From positions 1 to 14,651 of the forward strand of contig JABEUW010000111.1 in assembly GCA_013043945.1 (NCBI GenBank): 14,651 bases of DNA, written 5' to 3'. Origin of the DNA: Vulcanimicrobiota bacterium. GTDB lineage: Bacteria > Vulcanimicrobiota > Vulcanimicrobiia > Vulcanimicrobiales > Vulcanimicrobiaceae. Below are positions 1 through 6,988 of this stretch, piece by piece (within the stretch, counting starts at the first letter, position 1; every line of letters begins with the position of its first letter). Both the position numbers and the translations under genes were made by a program. The notes beneath the pieces are model-generated. The model had not been told where the DNA came from. It did no database searches and worked only from the letters and a program-made list of their open reading frames with translations.

Positions 1-234
1 CTCCCGGAGAGGGAGCTCAAAAAAACCGAGGCGATCATCTGCTCGATGACGCGGCAAGAACGGCGTGCTCCGCAGATTCTCAATGGATCTCGGCGTAAAC
101 GTATCGCTCTTGGCTCAGGCACGCAGGTCGCCGATGTCAACCGCTTGATCAAACAGTTCGATCAGGCAAAATCGCTCATGAAGCAATTTGGGGGCAAACG
201 TCGCCCGCAGCTTGCTCGTGGCTCATTCCGATAG
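1..234 (+). CDS. ffh: Signal recognition particle protein Ffh, C-terminal end (partial)
   Basis: The frame is open from the first base and ends at TAG 232-234, so only the last 77 residues are visible. They are the end of the methionine-rich M domain, which binds 4.5S/SRP RNA and signal sequences. The segment reading LNGSRRKRIALGSG followed by VADVNRLIKQFDQ matches the conserved RNA-binding helix-turn-helix of Ffh almost residue for residue. The GTPase (NG) domain lies upstream of the window. Ffh targets nascent membrane proteins to the translocon together with FtsY. The gene is followed 7 nt later by rpsP, whose ribosome binding site overlaps the ffh stop, so the genes are probably co-transcribed. 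The short basic tail (KRRPQLARGSFR) is ordinary for the family. Confidence 0.95.
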   Translation, partial: LPERELKKTEAIICSMTRQERRAPQILNGSRRKRIALGSGTQVADVNRLIKQFDQAKSLMKQFGGKRRPQLARGSFR

Positions 235-241
235 GAGAAGC

Positions 242-538
242 ATGGTTAAGATCAGGTTGCGCCGCATGGGCGCAAAGAAACAGCCCACGTATCGTTTTAT
301 CGTTGCCGATTCGCGCTCGCCGCGCGACGGAAAGTTCATCGAGATCCTCGGGCATTACAACCCGCGGACCGAGCCGAAGACCGTCGAGATCGACGAAGCG
401 AAGGTGAAGGAATGGATGGGCAAAGGTGCCCAGCCCTCCGAGACCGTCCGTCGTTTACTCTCGGCGCGCGGCATTATGGATCCAGGCCCCGCACCGACGG
501 CAAAACGGAAGCCGAAGAAGGCGGCGAGCGAGAGCTAG
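242..538 (+). CDS. rpsP: 30S ribosomal protein S16
   Basis: A 98-residue protein beginning MVKIRLRRMGAKKQPTYRF and continuing with the S16 signature VADSRSPRDGKFIEILGHYNP. S16 is a primary assembly protein of the 30S subunit that binds the 5' and central domains of 16S rRNA. I chose ATG 242 because an AGGAGA element at 233-238 overlaps the ffh stop with correct spacing and because S16 proteins start at exactly this point; the in-frame upstream start at 188 would lie inside ffh. The conserved core is about 80 residues; the last 18 (rich in Pro, Lys and Ala) are a normal variable basic tail. The next gene begins one base after the stop. Confidence 0.97.
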   Translation: MVKIRLRRMGAKKQPTYRFIVADSRSPRDGKFIEILGHYNPRTEPKTVEIDEAKVKEWMGKGAQPSETVRRLLSARGIMDPGPAPTAKRKPKKAASES

Positions 539-539
539 G

Positions 540-1046
540 GTGAGCGCATTCGACGACGAGTTCGGTCTCTTTAGCGAAGAGACCGGAGAGGAAGAGCGCC
601 GCGCAACCCTCGCTGGGCGCCGCGTCTCAGGGCAACGTCCGGTCGGCGATATCGAACGCGAACAACAGCCCGATCGTCCAGCCGCGCCGGCCGCCCCACG
701 CGGCCGTACGCGTCGCGATGCCCCCGCGCGCCCCACGACGCCGCGCGAGCGAACCCCGCGCACCGGCGATCCCTATGCGGGGCAACGCCGTGCCCAGGGA
801 ATTCTCGATTTCCTGGCGCGCAAACTCGTGAGTAAACCTGACGCAGTCGAGGTCGATCTCTTTCTCGATGAGACGGGTCAACCGACGATCGAGGTAGTGG
901 TCGATCGCGAAGATCTCGGCAAGGTCGTCGGCCGTAGCGGACGCGTGGCGCATGCACTCCGTACGATCGCGCGCGCATCGGCAGAGGACCGTATTACCGT
1001 CGATATTCTCGATCGCGAAGAGGCCGAGGGTGAACCGGAAGCCTGA
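540..1046 (+). CDS. khpA: KhpA-type KH domain RNA-binding protein with long N-terminal extension
   Basis: A GTG start at 540, one base after the rpsP stop, gives 168 residues. Residues from about 87 to the end are a KhpA (YlqC) KH domain: ILDFLARKLVSKPDAVEV is the usual opening helix, and VVGRSGRVAHALRTI carries the GxxG RNA-binding loop (here GRSG) followed by the helix. KhpA proteins are small RNA chaperones, usually about 75-80 residues, that work with KhpB/Jag in Gram-positive bacteria. Here about 80 extra N-terminal residues are rich in Arg, Pro, Ala and Glu, contain no recognisable fold and look disordered. Position between rpsP and rimM is the classic khpA position, which supports the call. 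The start is inferred from the one-base spacing to rpsP and a weak GAGAG element; there is no in-frame alternative close to the KH domain. Confidence 0.85.
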   Translation: MSAFDDEFGLFSEETGEEERRATLAGRRVSGQRPVGDIEREQQPDRPAAPAAPRGRTRRDAPARPTTPRERTPRTGDPYAGQRRAQGILDFLARKLVSKPDAVEVDLFLDETGQPTIEVVVDREDLGKVVGRSGRVAHALRTIARASAEDRITVDILDREEAEGEPEA

Positions 1047-1542
1047 GCGTATTCTGCTTGCAAATCTCGCCGGAGCGTTCGGCGTGCATGGAGAGATCAA
1101 GTGCGACCCGTCTAATGCGGGTCGTACGCTCTTTTTAGCGGGCGCGCATTTTCATCTCGAGAGCGCGAACGACGCGCGCGAGGTCGTGCTGAGCGCCGTG
1201 CGCGAACATAAGGGCCGCTTGCTGATTCGACTGGAAGGCGTCGATAGCGTCGAAGCCGCGCAAGCGCTCAACGGCGCCGTCCTCACCGTCGAACGCGAGC
1301 GCATCGAACTCGGCCCCGAGGAGTATCTCGACGACGATCTCGTCGGGTTAGAGATTCGAGATCTCGACGGACGCAGCTTCGGCAAAGTCGAGCGCGTCGA
1401 GCATTGGCCGAGCAGCGATATGCTCGTCGTCAGAGGGCGCATGGTGCCGATGGTGCGAGCGATCGTTCGAGCGATCGATCTCGGCGCCGGAGTCGTCACC
1501 GTCGATCCGCCGCGCGGCTTACTCGACGGCGACGAGGCTTAG
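1030..1542 (+). CDS. rimM: 16S rRNA processing protein RimM
   Basis: RimM binds S19 and helps fold the head of the 30S subunit. With GTG 1030 the protein has 170 residues, normal for the family. The N-terminal beta-barrel opens RILLANLAGAFGVHGEIKC, matching the RimM G-hG-GE pattern. The C-terminal PRC-barrel contains EEYLDDDLVGLEI, LDGRSFGKVERV and the terminal DPPRGLLD, all family hallmarks. I preferred GTG 1030 over the longer in-frame ATG at 952 because it sits 6 nt after AGAGG (1019-1023), overlaps the KH gene by only 17 nt, and places the RimM core 5 residues from the start. No trmD follows; the stop TAG overlaps the stop of a convergent gene. Confidence 0.93.
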   Translation: MNRKPERILLANLAGAFGVHGEIKCDPSNAGRTLFLAGAHFHLESANDAREVVLSAVREHKGRLLIRLEGVDSVEAAQALNGAVLTVERERIELGPEEYLDDDLVGLEIRDLDGRSFGKVERVEHWPSSDMLVVRGRMVPMVRAIVRAIDLGAGVVTVDPPRGLLDGDEA

Positions 1543-2606
1543 TGGTTGTCGGGGTGTAGCTCCACGTAATCGTCGACGGCCTTGCGAATCGCCGTTGGGG
1601 TGTCGCCTGCATCCGCGTGGCCGTGATAGAGCAGCGCACCGAAGCACGCGTAGGCTTTGAGATAGAATCTGCTGCTTCCGCGGTGCATGAAATGCCCCGG
1701 AATCAGATCGATCGTTCCCGTGAGAATCGTCGCATCGCGATCGGTACCGCATATCGCGTTTGCTGCGGTAGCCATCGGGCCGGAGGGCGCCGCAACGATC
1801 GAGGCATGAAAGTGTTTGCGCAGATCGGCAGCGAGGAGATCGGTTGAGGTGGTGAGCATGCCGCCGGGAACCTTACCTGCGACGCGAACGACGAGCGCAC
1901 GGCGCGAGGGTTTCGGCTCCGGTGTCGGTGAGGCCGCAGCGGCGACGGTTGGACGCTTGCCGAAAATATGTCCGAGCACGCCCGAGATCCCCGAGATTTT
2001 AATCGAGGCGGCCTGTCCCGCCGGGCCGGTCGCCGTTGGCGCCGGCGTTTGCGACGACGAACTCGGCTGATAATCACGTCCGACGCCGGCATCGGCGAGA
2101 ATCGCACTGCGCGCATCGAGCGCGAGCGCACCGGCATCGCTCACCGAGAAAACTTGCGCGGTCTTCGAATAGATAATGACGCCGTTGGTAACGCTCACCA
2201 CTTGTTCGAGCACCGAGACGCCCTGACCGATCGGGGTGAGATACCCCGCGACGTAATAGCCGGCGCCGAGCTTGGCGGCGGTCGCCGGATAGAGTTTCGA
2301 TGCGGTCGGTGGCGGCGACGGCAGAACGTCGAGCCCGCCGCTCGCCTCAAAAGCGTGGGCGAAGATCGTCGCGACGGTCGCACCCGCATGCTTCGGCAAT
2401 CCGCTCGAGGTCGCAGTGAACGGATAGACGATCACCTTGGGTCCGCTCGGGAGCGGGGTGCCAGTGGGAGCCGTCTTCGGAACGATCGTCGGAGCAATTT
2501 TTGGAGCAGCGGTCGCTTTTACCACGACCGCCCCAGTGGCACCACGAGGGGCGGCCAAGGCCGGTAGGGCACAGAGGGCGAGCATCGAGAGCAAGAGTCG
2601 TCGCAC
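1539..2606 (-). CDS. Secreted protein of unknown function, two similar-looking alpha/beta halves
   Basis: A 355-residue protein starting at GTG 2604-2606, preceded by AAAGGA at good spacing. The first 19 residues (MRRLLLSMLALCALPALAA) are a clear Sec signal peptide with an ALA cleavage site, followed by a low-complexity Ala/Pro/Thr/Lys linker. Residues about 57-170 (KVIVYPFTATSSG, AGYYVAGYLTPIGQG, TNGVIIYSKT) resemble the nucleotide-sensor-like or TolB-N/FlgO/CsgG-like folds in which a protein asks for an 'AxYxVxGxl' strand after a helix; this is fold-level inference. A Ser/Pro/Thr linker with a short glycine-rich stretch follows, then residues about 236-350 with a similar arrangement (RRALVVRVAGKVPGG, ATILTGTIDLIPG). 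No catalytic motif is seen. It ends in convergent overlap with rimM. It is downstream of the hydrolase by 36 bp, so probably the last gene of that operon. Confidence 0.75.
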   Translation of the reverse strand: MRRLLLSMLALCALPALAAPRGATGAVVVKATAAPKIAPTIVPKTAPTGTPLPSGPKVIVYPFTATSSGLPKHAGATVATIFAHAFEASGGLDVLPSPPPTASKLYPATAAKLGAGYYVAGYLTPIGQGVSVLEQVVSVTNGVIIYSKTAQVFSVSDAGALALDARSAILADAGVGRDYQPSSSSQTPAPTATGPAGQAASIKISGISGVLGHIFGKRPTVAAAASPTPEPKPSRRALVVRVAGKVPGGMLTTSTDLLAADLRKHFHASIVAAPSGPMATAANAICGTDRDATILTGTIDLIPGHFMHRGSSRFYLKAYACFGALLYHGHADAGDTPTAIRKAVDDYVELHPDNH

Positions 2607-2642
2607 GGACGGTCCTTTCGGGGGTTCGGAGACGTGCGGCCG

Positions 2643-3326
2643 TTAGCCGCCTATGGAATCAACGAAGCCGGCGAGGTGAAGGTTCGTCGCCTCGGGGCCT
2701 TCGAGCATCGCAAGGTGCCCGAGTCCCGATAAGAGTTCGACACGCGCGCCGGCAATCCGGTCTGCGAGGAAAACCGAGCGATCCGGCGGGGTCATGACGT
2801 CGCGCTCGCCGACGAGCATCAGGGCGGGCACGGCAATCGCTCCAAGCCGCTCCCGTACGTCGAAGGCATCGCAGGCGCGGAAATCGGCGAGGCGCTGCTC
2901 TGGCGAGACCGACTCGAATTGCGCGAACATCGCGGCACGCGTCTCGGCGCTCGGCGTAGCGAACATCGCATCGGCGAGCGTTGCGAGCACCGTAGCATCG
3001 CCGAGTCGCAACGCTTCGAGGATCGCCGGAGCGACGCGCAATTTCGCGCCGCTACCGATCGTGACGAGGCCCGCGAGCGGGAGCTTTCCTCGAATCGCGA
3101 TCTCTAAGGCGATCGCACCGCCCATCGAGCTTCCGCAGAGAACGACGTCGCGCCATCCTTCGGCGGCGATATGCGCTTCGACGGCGACGGCGAAACTCGC
3201 GATATCCTCGCCAGCGCCGGGTACGCCGTGGCCGGGCAATGCGATTGCCACGGCATCGGGAAAGGCTTTGAGTTGGTGGGTGAAAACCGCCGGCGTGCAG
3301 GCGGCACCGTGAATGAATACGAGCAT
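2643..3326 (-). CDS. Alpha/beta hydrolase (probable esterase-type)
   Basis: A 227-residue single-domain alpha/beta hydrolase. The oxyanion-hole HG is at residues 6-7 (MLVFIHGAACTP), the nucleophile elbow is C-GSSMGG with Ser67 as nucleophile, the acid is Asp176 in GERDVMTPP, and the base is His204 in GLGHLAMLEGPE. All three catalytic residues are thus present and correctly spaced. The lid region (about 95-150) is short and gives no substrate hint, so activity could be esterase, lactonase or C-C hydrolase. No signal peptide is seen, so it is cytoplasmic. Its ATG shares one base with the TGA of the upstream YihY-type gene (TGATG), indicating translational coupling. It starts at the HG strand with no N-terminal extension, slightly short for the family. 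Confidence 0.9.
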   Translation of the reverse strand: MLVFIHGAACTPAVFTHQLKAFPDAVAIALPGHGVPGAGEDIASFAVAVEAHIAAEGWRDVVLCGSSMGGAIALEIAIRGKLPLAGLVTIGSGAKLRVAPAILEALRLGDATVLATLADAMFATPSAETRAAMFAQFESVSPEQRLADFRACDAFDVRERLGAIAVPALMLVGERDVMTPPDRSVFLADRIAGARVELLSGLGHLAMLEGPEATNLHLAGFVDSIGG

Positions 3327-4132
3327 CAGGAAGACGACTCCATACGGTGGGCTTCGACGGTGGCATTGAGCGCCCCACCGAAGAGAAAGATCGAACCGAT
3401 TAAATCAAACCAAAGGAGCAGGACGATCGGCGCCGTGAGCGCTCCGTAGATCGCCGTGTAGTTCATGTGCAGGGTATAGAGCGTAAATGCATACTGCACG
3501 ATTGGCCAGAGCATCGCGCAGAGAATCGCGCCGGGTAACGCGGTCGCCCAGGAGACGTCGCGATTTGGCAGCAAACGATAGAGAAAGAGCGAGCCGGCAA
3601 AAACGAGCGCGAGCGAGATCGCGTATGCGGCGAGGTGCAGAACGTCGCGCTGGTCGGGGAAGTGAGCCATCGCAAATGCGAGTGAAAAAATCACCGGCAG
3701 CACGAGCGCAACGAGCAGTGCCAGGCCGAGAATCGGGAGTGCGACGACGGCGACGGCGATATGCGCTGCAAGTGGACGGCGCTCCTCAACCTTCATCGTT
3801 CGGTCGAGCGCGAACGCGAGCGACATAAAGAGATTTTTCGCCGACCAGATCAACACGATGAGGGCGATGATACTGGTAATGCCGCGCCCATAATAGTACG
3901 CACTGAGGTTCGCCGCGACCACGTGATGGAGCGTCGGTGCGAGTTCGTCGAAGAAAGCGAGTACTCGTTGGCGACCGTTGTGAATGAAGATCGAGACGCC
4001 GCCGATCGCGAGCACGACGAGGGGAAAGAGCGAGAAGAGGGCGTTAAATGCGACCGCCTGGGCGGCAAACGCGCAGCCCTCGGAGGAGAAACGCGCACCG
4101 GCATTCCTGAAGATCGCAAAGATTCGCGCCAT
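3326..4132 (-). CDS. YihY/BrkB-family integral membrane protein
   Basis: A 268-residue polytopic protein with about six hydrophobic segments. The opening ARFSSEGCAFAAQAVAFNALFSLFPLVVLAIG is cut in this note to its key parts: the QAVAFNALFSLFP stretch is the signature of the YihY/virulence factor BrkB family. Further hallmarks are a central loop after IWSAKNLFMSLAFALD and the terminal ALTAPIVLLLWFDLIGSIFL segment carrying the family's conserved Pro and Gly. The function of the family is unsettled; some members were once called ribonuclease BN. I chose ATG 4130-4132 because the in-frame GTG at 4169-4171 would overlap the divergent gene starting at 4156 and adds only 13 nondescript residues; neither start has a strong ribosome binding site. 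Its stop overlaps the hydrolase start, so these two and the secreted protein form one transcription unit. Confidence 0.9.
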   Translation of the reverse strand: MARIFAIFRNAGARFSSEGCAFAAQAVAFNALFSLFPLVVLAIGGVSIFIHNGRQRVLAFFDELAPTLHHVVAANLSAYYYGRGITSIIALIVLIWSAKNLFMSLAFALDRTMKVEERRPLAAHIAVAVVALPILGLALLVALVLPVIFSLAFAMAHFPDQRDVLHLAAYAISLALVFAGSLFLYRLLPNRDVSWATALPGAILCAMLWPIVQYAFTLYTLHMNYTAIYGALTAPIVLLLWFDLIGSIFLFGGALNATVEAHRMESSS

Positions 4133-4155
4133 CGGGTGCGGTATATCGCCGTATC

Positions 4156-4665
4156 GTGCCGTTTCTCCCACCGACGCGCGTGCTCCGCGATGGAGCGCCG
4201 ATCCACTCCTACCACCCGGTGGTGCTGCGTAGCGGCCACCTCTATGCCCCGGCCTGGCCGGTGGTGGCGGAGTTCGTCGACCGCATCATCCGGGTCGGCG
4301 ACCGGCTCTATATCTATCGAGGCGGGCGCTGCGTGGTGGTGCGGGTGCCGCGCTCGGCGCATCGCACGCTCGCCCAGCTCTACCTCCCGCTCGCGGCGAC
4401 CCTGCGCCCACTCGGCGACGAGGTCCGCTACGCCGCTGCGGTGCGCACCGTGGATATCCGCACGCCGATCGCCGCACTCACCCCGAGGCTCCCGGAGCAA
4501 CCCAATCCGCTCCCGCGGGTCGTCTTCGCGCCGCGCGTTGCCCCAACGCCCCGACCGCATTGGAGCGGCATCCCGCTCCCGCGGCGGACGCCGCTCCCGG
4601 CGCTCGCGCCGAGCGCCCCTCCTAACGCGCGAGCGCCGCGAGATCGGCCTTCGCCGCCCCCGTAG
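4156..4665 (+). CDS. Small protein with copper-amine-oxidase-N-like (stalk) domain
   Basis: A 169-residue ORF from GTG 4156 that lies mostly in the gap between two opposite-strand genes. Residues about 8-105 look like the beta-rich 'copper amine oxidase N-terminal / stalk' domain: LRDGAPIHSYHPVVLRSGHL followed by YAPAWPVVAEFVDRI (the usual 'YVPLRxxAExLG' segment), then paired strands RLYIYRGGRCVVVRV and LYLPLAATLRPLGDEVRY, the second a repeat of the same kind. Residues 106-169 are Pro/Arg/Ala-rich and probably disordered. No signal peptide is visible, although the family is usually exported or wall-associated. No Shine-Dalgarno is seen before the GTG, so it may be leaderless. The last 44 nt overlap the convergent oxidoreductase. 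The domain match is from eye only; an ORF of this length can also occur by chance at this GC. Confidence 0.55.
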   Translation: MPFLPPTRVLRDGAPIHSYHPVVLRSGHLYAPAWPVVAEFVDRIIRVGDRLYIYRGGRCVVVRVPRSAHRTLAQLYLPLAATLRPLGDEVRYAAAVRTVDIRTPIAALTPRLPEQPNPLPRVVFAPRVAPTPRPHWSGIPLPRRTPLPALAPSAPPNARAPRDRPSPPP

Positions 4666-5458
4666 CAGCGAGTTCGGCGAGCCGAGCGGCGACCGCGTCG
4701 ATCACCGGTAGCGCCGCGTCGTACGCCGCGCCCTGCATGAGCCGGGCATCCTTGAGCGCCATCTCGACGCTCCAAGTCGTGCTCTCGTCGCCGCCGGCCA
4801 TCCGCCGCCCGCGCCCCTCGATCTGCCCCTTGGGTTCGTAGAAGTCAAAGATTTTGAAGCTCTCGGGGCCGGTAAGCCCTTGAGCGGCACCGATATGCAG
4901 CACGTCTGCGACCCCGCCGATCACCGCGAGAATCATCGCGTTCCCGAGCAACTTGTAGATCGCCGCCGCCTCGGTACGCTCGCCGAGATCGCGAAGCGTT
5001 CCGGTCATCGCGGCGAGGTGATCGCGGAGGAGCGCGATCGTGCTTCGATCGCCGCTCACCAACATCGAACCGGTTCCGTCGAGGGCGTTGGGTGGGCCCA
5101 TAAAGACCGGCGCGTGGAGGTAGCGATACCCCTTCGCACGGAGATCCTCGGTTCGCGTAGCGACGCGCTGCGGCAAGCAGGTCGTGTGGTCGCAGATCGG
5201 TACGCTGCGATCGAGCGTCGGCAATACCCGCTCCAGCACGCTTTCGACTGCCGTATCATCGCTGAGACAGAGGTGGAGATACTCCGCTCCTCGCGCCGCC
5301 TCTTCGGGAGCGGTACAGATCTCCACGCCGATATCGGCGAGCGCCTGCGCGTGCGCGGCGGTTCTATTCCAGAGCCGTACGGCATCCCCGCGGCGGCGAA
5401 AGGCGCGAACGAAATTGGAGCCCAGAAGCCCCGCTCCGTAAAATGCAATCGTATTCAT
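4622..5458 (-). CDS. NAD(P)-dependent oxidoreductase, beta-hydroxyacid dehydrogenase-like
   Basis: A 278-residue protein of the 6-phosphogluconate/3-hydroxyisobutyrate dehydrogenase superfamily. The Rossmann fold opens MNTIAFYGAGLLGSNFVRAF with the dinucleotide motif GAGLLG (residues 8-13), then VRLWNRT at the end of strand 2; Arg32 there is usually read as favouring NADP. The helical C-terminal domain begins after YKLLGNAMILAVI, in which Lys169 sits where the family's catalytic lysine is. MALKDARL (Lys236-Asp237) is the expected downstream motif. The substrate-binding loop, usually DAPVSGG, reads HAPVFMGPPN, so the glycines are replaced and the substrate cannot be named. The ATG overlaps the stop of the upstream deacetylase gene by 4 nt (ATGA), which implies translational coupling. 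Cytoplasmic. Confidence 0.88.
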   Translation of the reverse strand: MNTIAFYGAGLLGSNFVRAFRRRGDAVRLWNRTAAHAQALADIGVEICTAPEEAARGAEYLHLCLSDDTAVESVLERVLPTLDRSVPICDHTTCLPQRVATRTEDLRAKGYRYLHAPVFMGPPNALDGTGSMLVSGDRSTIALLRDHLAAMTGTLRDLGERTEAAAIYKLLGNAMILAVIGGVADVLHIGAAQGLTGPESFKIFDFYEPKGQIEGRGRRMAGGDESTTWSVEMALKDARLMQGAAYDAALPVIDAVAARLAELAATGAAKADLAALAR

Positions 5459-6408
5459 GTGCGTGATGGCCTCGATGGCTTTCCGTCAATGCTGACCAAG
5501 GTGCGCGCGAGGACGAATGTAATGCCTTCGCGCTGGAGTTCGGGATAGAGTGCTCGCACCGCGGCGAGCGTCGCCGGGCGCGGATGGCCGATAGCGATCG
5601 CACTGCCGTGCGCCAAGGCGATCCGTGCCGCGAGGCGCAGTTGCGCTTCGACGGCGGGAAGGGTGTTGCGGTCGTCGAGAAAGACGTCGCGCGCGGCATT
5701 CGGAACGCCGTAGGCGCGTGCGGTCCGCTGTGCGACCGTCGTCGCGATGGTTCGTGAGTCGATGAAGAAGAGGCCGCGGCGCCGAAAGACGCGCATCACG
5801 GCAGCCATGACCCGCGGGTCGGAGGTCGCACGGCTTCCTTCGTGATTATTCGCGCCCTCGGCGTAGGGCACGGCATCGATATCGCGGGCAACTTGCGCTT
5901 CGATCGTTTCATCGTTCATCGAAACCATAATTTTGCCGGGACCAGGGTTCAGCGCGGCGATCGGCTGCATCGGCAGGTGGAGCATGACGCCCTTTCCTGC
6001 GGCGTGCGCCTCATCGGCGATGCGCGTGCTGTAGCGGAGCTCCGGCAAAACGGCGAGGGTCAGCGGAATCGGCAGCGAGATATAGCCTTCTTCGATGTGG
6101 AGCCACTGGCCGCAATCGTCGACAATCAGTGCAAGGCGCGCTCTCCCCGCGGGTACCGGGGAGCTCGTTGTCGCTGCGACCGGGCTGCGATGCGGCACGG
6201 GTGTTTTCGAGGGAGTCGGGCTCGCTACGACGGCGGGCGTTGGCGAGCTCGTTGCGGTCGCGCTCGGCCGAGGATAGGGCGTTTGGTGCTCCGGCGGATG
6301 CGGAAAAAGGAAGGAGCGTACGAACAAGACTCCAACGATGAGTGCGAGAGCCGCTACCAGCGCGCGAACGGGAGTTATGCGGGGGCGACGGTGCGAACGA
6401 CGTGGCAT
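5455..6408 (-). CDS. Divergent polysaccharide deacetylase (YibQ-type), membrane anchored
   Basis: A 317-residue protein with a basic N-terminus and one hydrophobic segment (residues about 12-36) acting as uncleaved anchor or signal, followed by a Pro/Thr/Ser linker to about residue 88. The rest is the divergent polysaccharide deacetylase (DUF610) domain: ALIVDDCG (Asp97, Asp98), LTLAVLPE, the H of MLHLPMQP (His144), the NNHEGSR box (187-193), LFFIDSRT (214-220), DVFLDD (241-246) and AIAIGHPRP (His275). These fit the NodB-like fold with metal ligands; substrate is unknown, presumably a periplasmic or cell-wall glycan. ATG 6406-6408 is chosen as the only sensible start before the membrane segment. 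It is the first gene of a two-gene unit with the oxidoreductase. It is divergent from the membrane gene at 6497. Confidence 0.92.
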   Translation of the reverse strand: MPRRSHRRPRITPVRALVAALALIVGVLFVRSFLFPHPPEHQTPYPRPSATATSSPTPAVVASPTPSKTPVPHRSPVAATTSSPVPAGRARLALIVDDCGQWLHIEEGYISLPIPLTLAVLPELRYSTRIADEAHAAGKGVMLHLPMQPIAALNPGPGKIMVSMNDETIEAQVARDIDAVPYAEGANNHEGSRATSDPRVMAAVMRVFRRRGLFFIDSRTIATTVAQRTARAYGVPNAARDVFLDDRNTLPAVEAQLRLAARIALAHGSAIAIGHPRPATLAAVRALYPELQREGITFVLARTLVSIDGKPSRPSRT

Positions 6409-6496
6409 AGGGTCTCTCTTCGCGCTCGGGCTCCAGCTACCGTTCGCCGCGCGCGGATTCTCTCAACGCATTCATAGCATCTTTGGAGGAACGATC
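6409..6496. promoter_or_regulatory. Divergent intergenic region between the deacetylase and membrane-protein genes
   Basis: An 88-bp gap between divergent start codons, so both transcription units should have their promoters here or inside the flanking genes. I could not find a convincing -35/-10 pair on either strand; TAGCAT at 6475-6480 is the only -10-like hexamer on the plus strand and lacks a partner. The one clear signal is GGAGGA at 6485-6490, 6 nt before GTG 6497, an excellent ribosome binding site that fixes that start. Confidence 0.5.
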
Positions 6497-6946
6497 GTGG
6501 CTGAAACCCTCGCGAAGCGTACACCCGGCGTCGGACGCATCATCGGTGCCGGCATTACCGGCGGCATCATCGTCGATCTCTTTCTCATCCTCACGCGAAG
6601 TGCGCCGTTCCCCGGTATCTATATGATCATTGCCTCGGGTTTGGTTGGGCCGGCGGCGTTCGCGTCGTCGTGGTACATCGCGCTCGGCATCGCGCTGCAT
6701 CTCATCATCTCGATCGTCTGGGCGGCGATCTATGCCGCCATCTTTCTCCGCCTCTTTCCAAAGCTGCCGTGGTGGGGCAACGCGGTGATCTTCGGCGTCG
6801 TCGTGATGCTCGGCATGCAGGTTCTGCTGCTCGGCAAGCACCTGGAGCCCGCATTCCCAACCGGAGCGGGGTTGGTCACGGTGCTCATAGCGCACGTCGT
6901 GTTCTTCGCTCTTCCGGTCGCCTACATTCTCCGTAACGATCTCTAA
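6497..6946 (+). CDS. Small four-helix membrane protein of unknown function
   Basis: With GTG 6497 the protein has 149 residues. Four hydrophobic segments are visible at about 14-32, 58-84, 93-112 and 125-144, separated by short loops; the sequence is not recognised as a named family. Conserved-looking points are a glycine-rich first helix (GAGITGGIIVDLFL), the loop IIASGLVGPAAFASS between the first two helices, and HLIISIVWAAIYA in the second. The start is chosen by the strong GGAGGA six bases upstream; a longer in-frame ORF back to 6338 would overlap the opposite-strand deacetylase. It is followed at 42 nt by a secreted-protein gene on the same strand and the two are probably co-transcribed. 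There are no catalytic motifs, so transport or signalling is undetermined. Confidence 0.75.
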   Translation: MAETLAKRTPGVGRIIGAGITGGIIVDLFLILTRSAPFPGIYMIIASGLVGPAAFASSWYIALGIALHLIISIVWAAIYAAIFLRLFPKLPWWGNAVIFGVVVMLGMQVLLLGKHLEPAFPTGAGLVTVLIAHVVFFALPVAYILRNDL

Positions 6947-6988
6947 TTGCGGCGTGACAATCGGGGCGAGCGATACGTTCCTAGCAGC

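Noticed and set aside
3761..4711. A 316-residue plus-strand open frame over the YihY gene and the stalk-domain gene
   Set aside because: It runs antisense to recognisable YihY sequence, then out of frame through the stalk-domain gene, becoming Arg/Ser-rich; no domain is seen.
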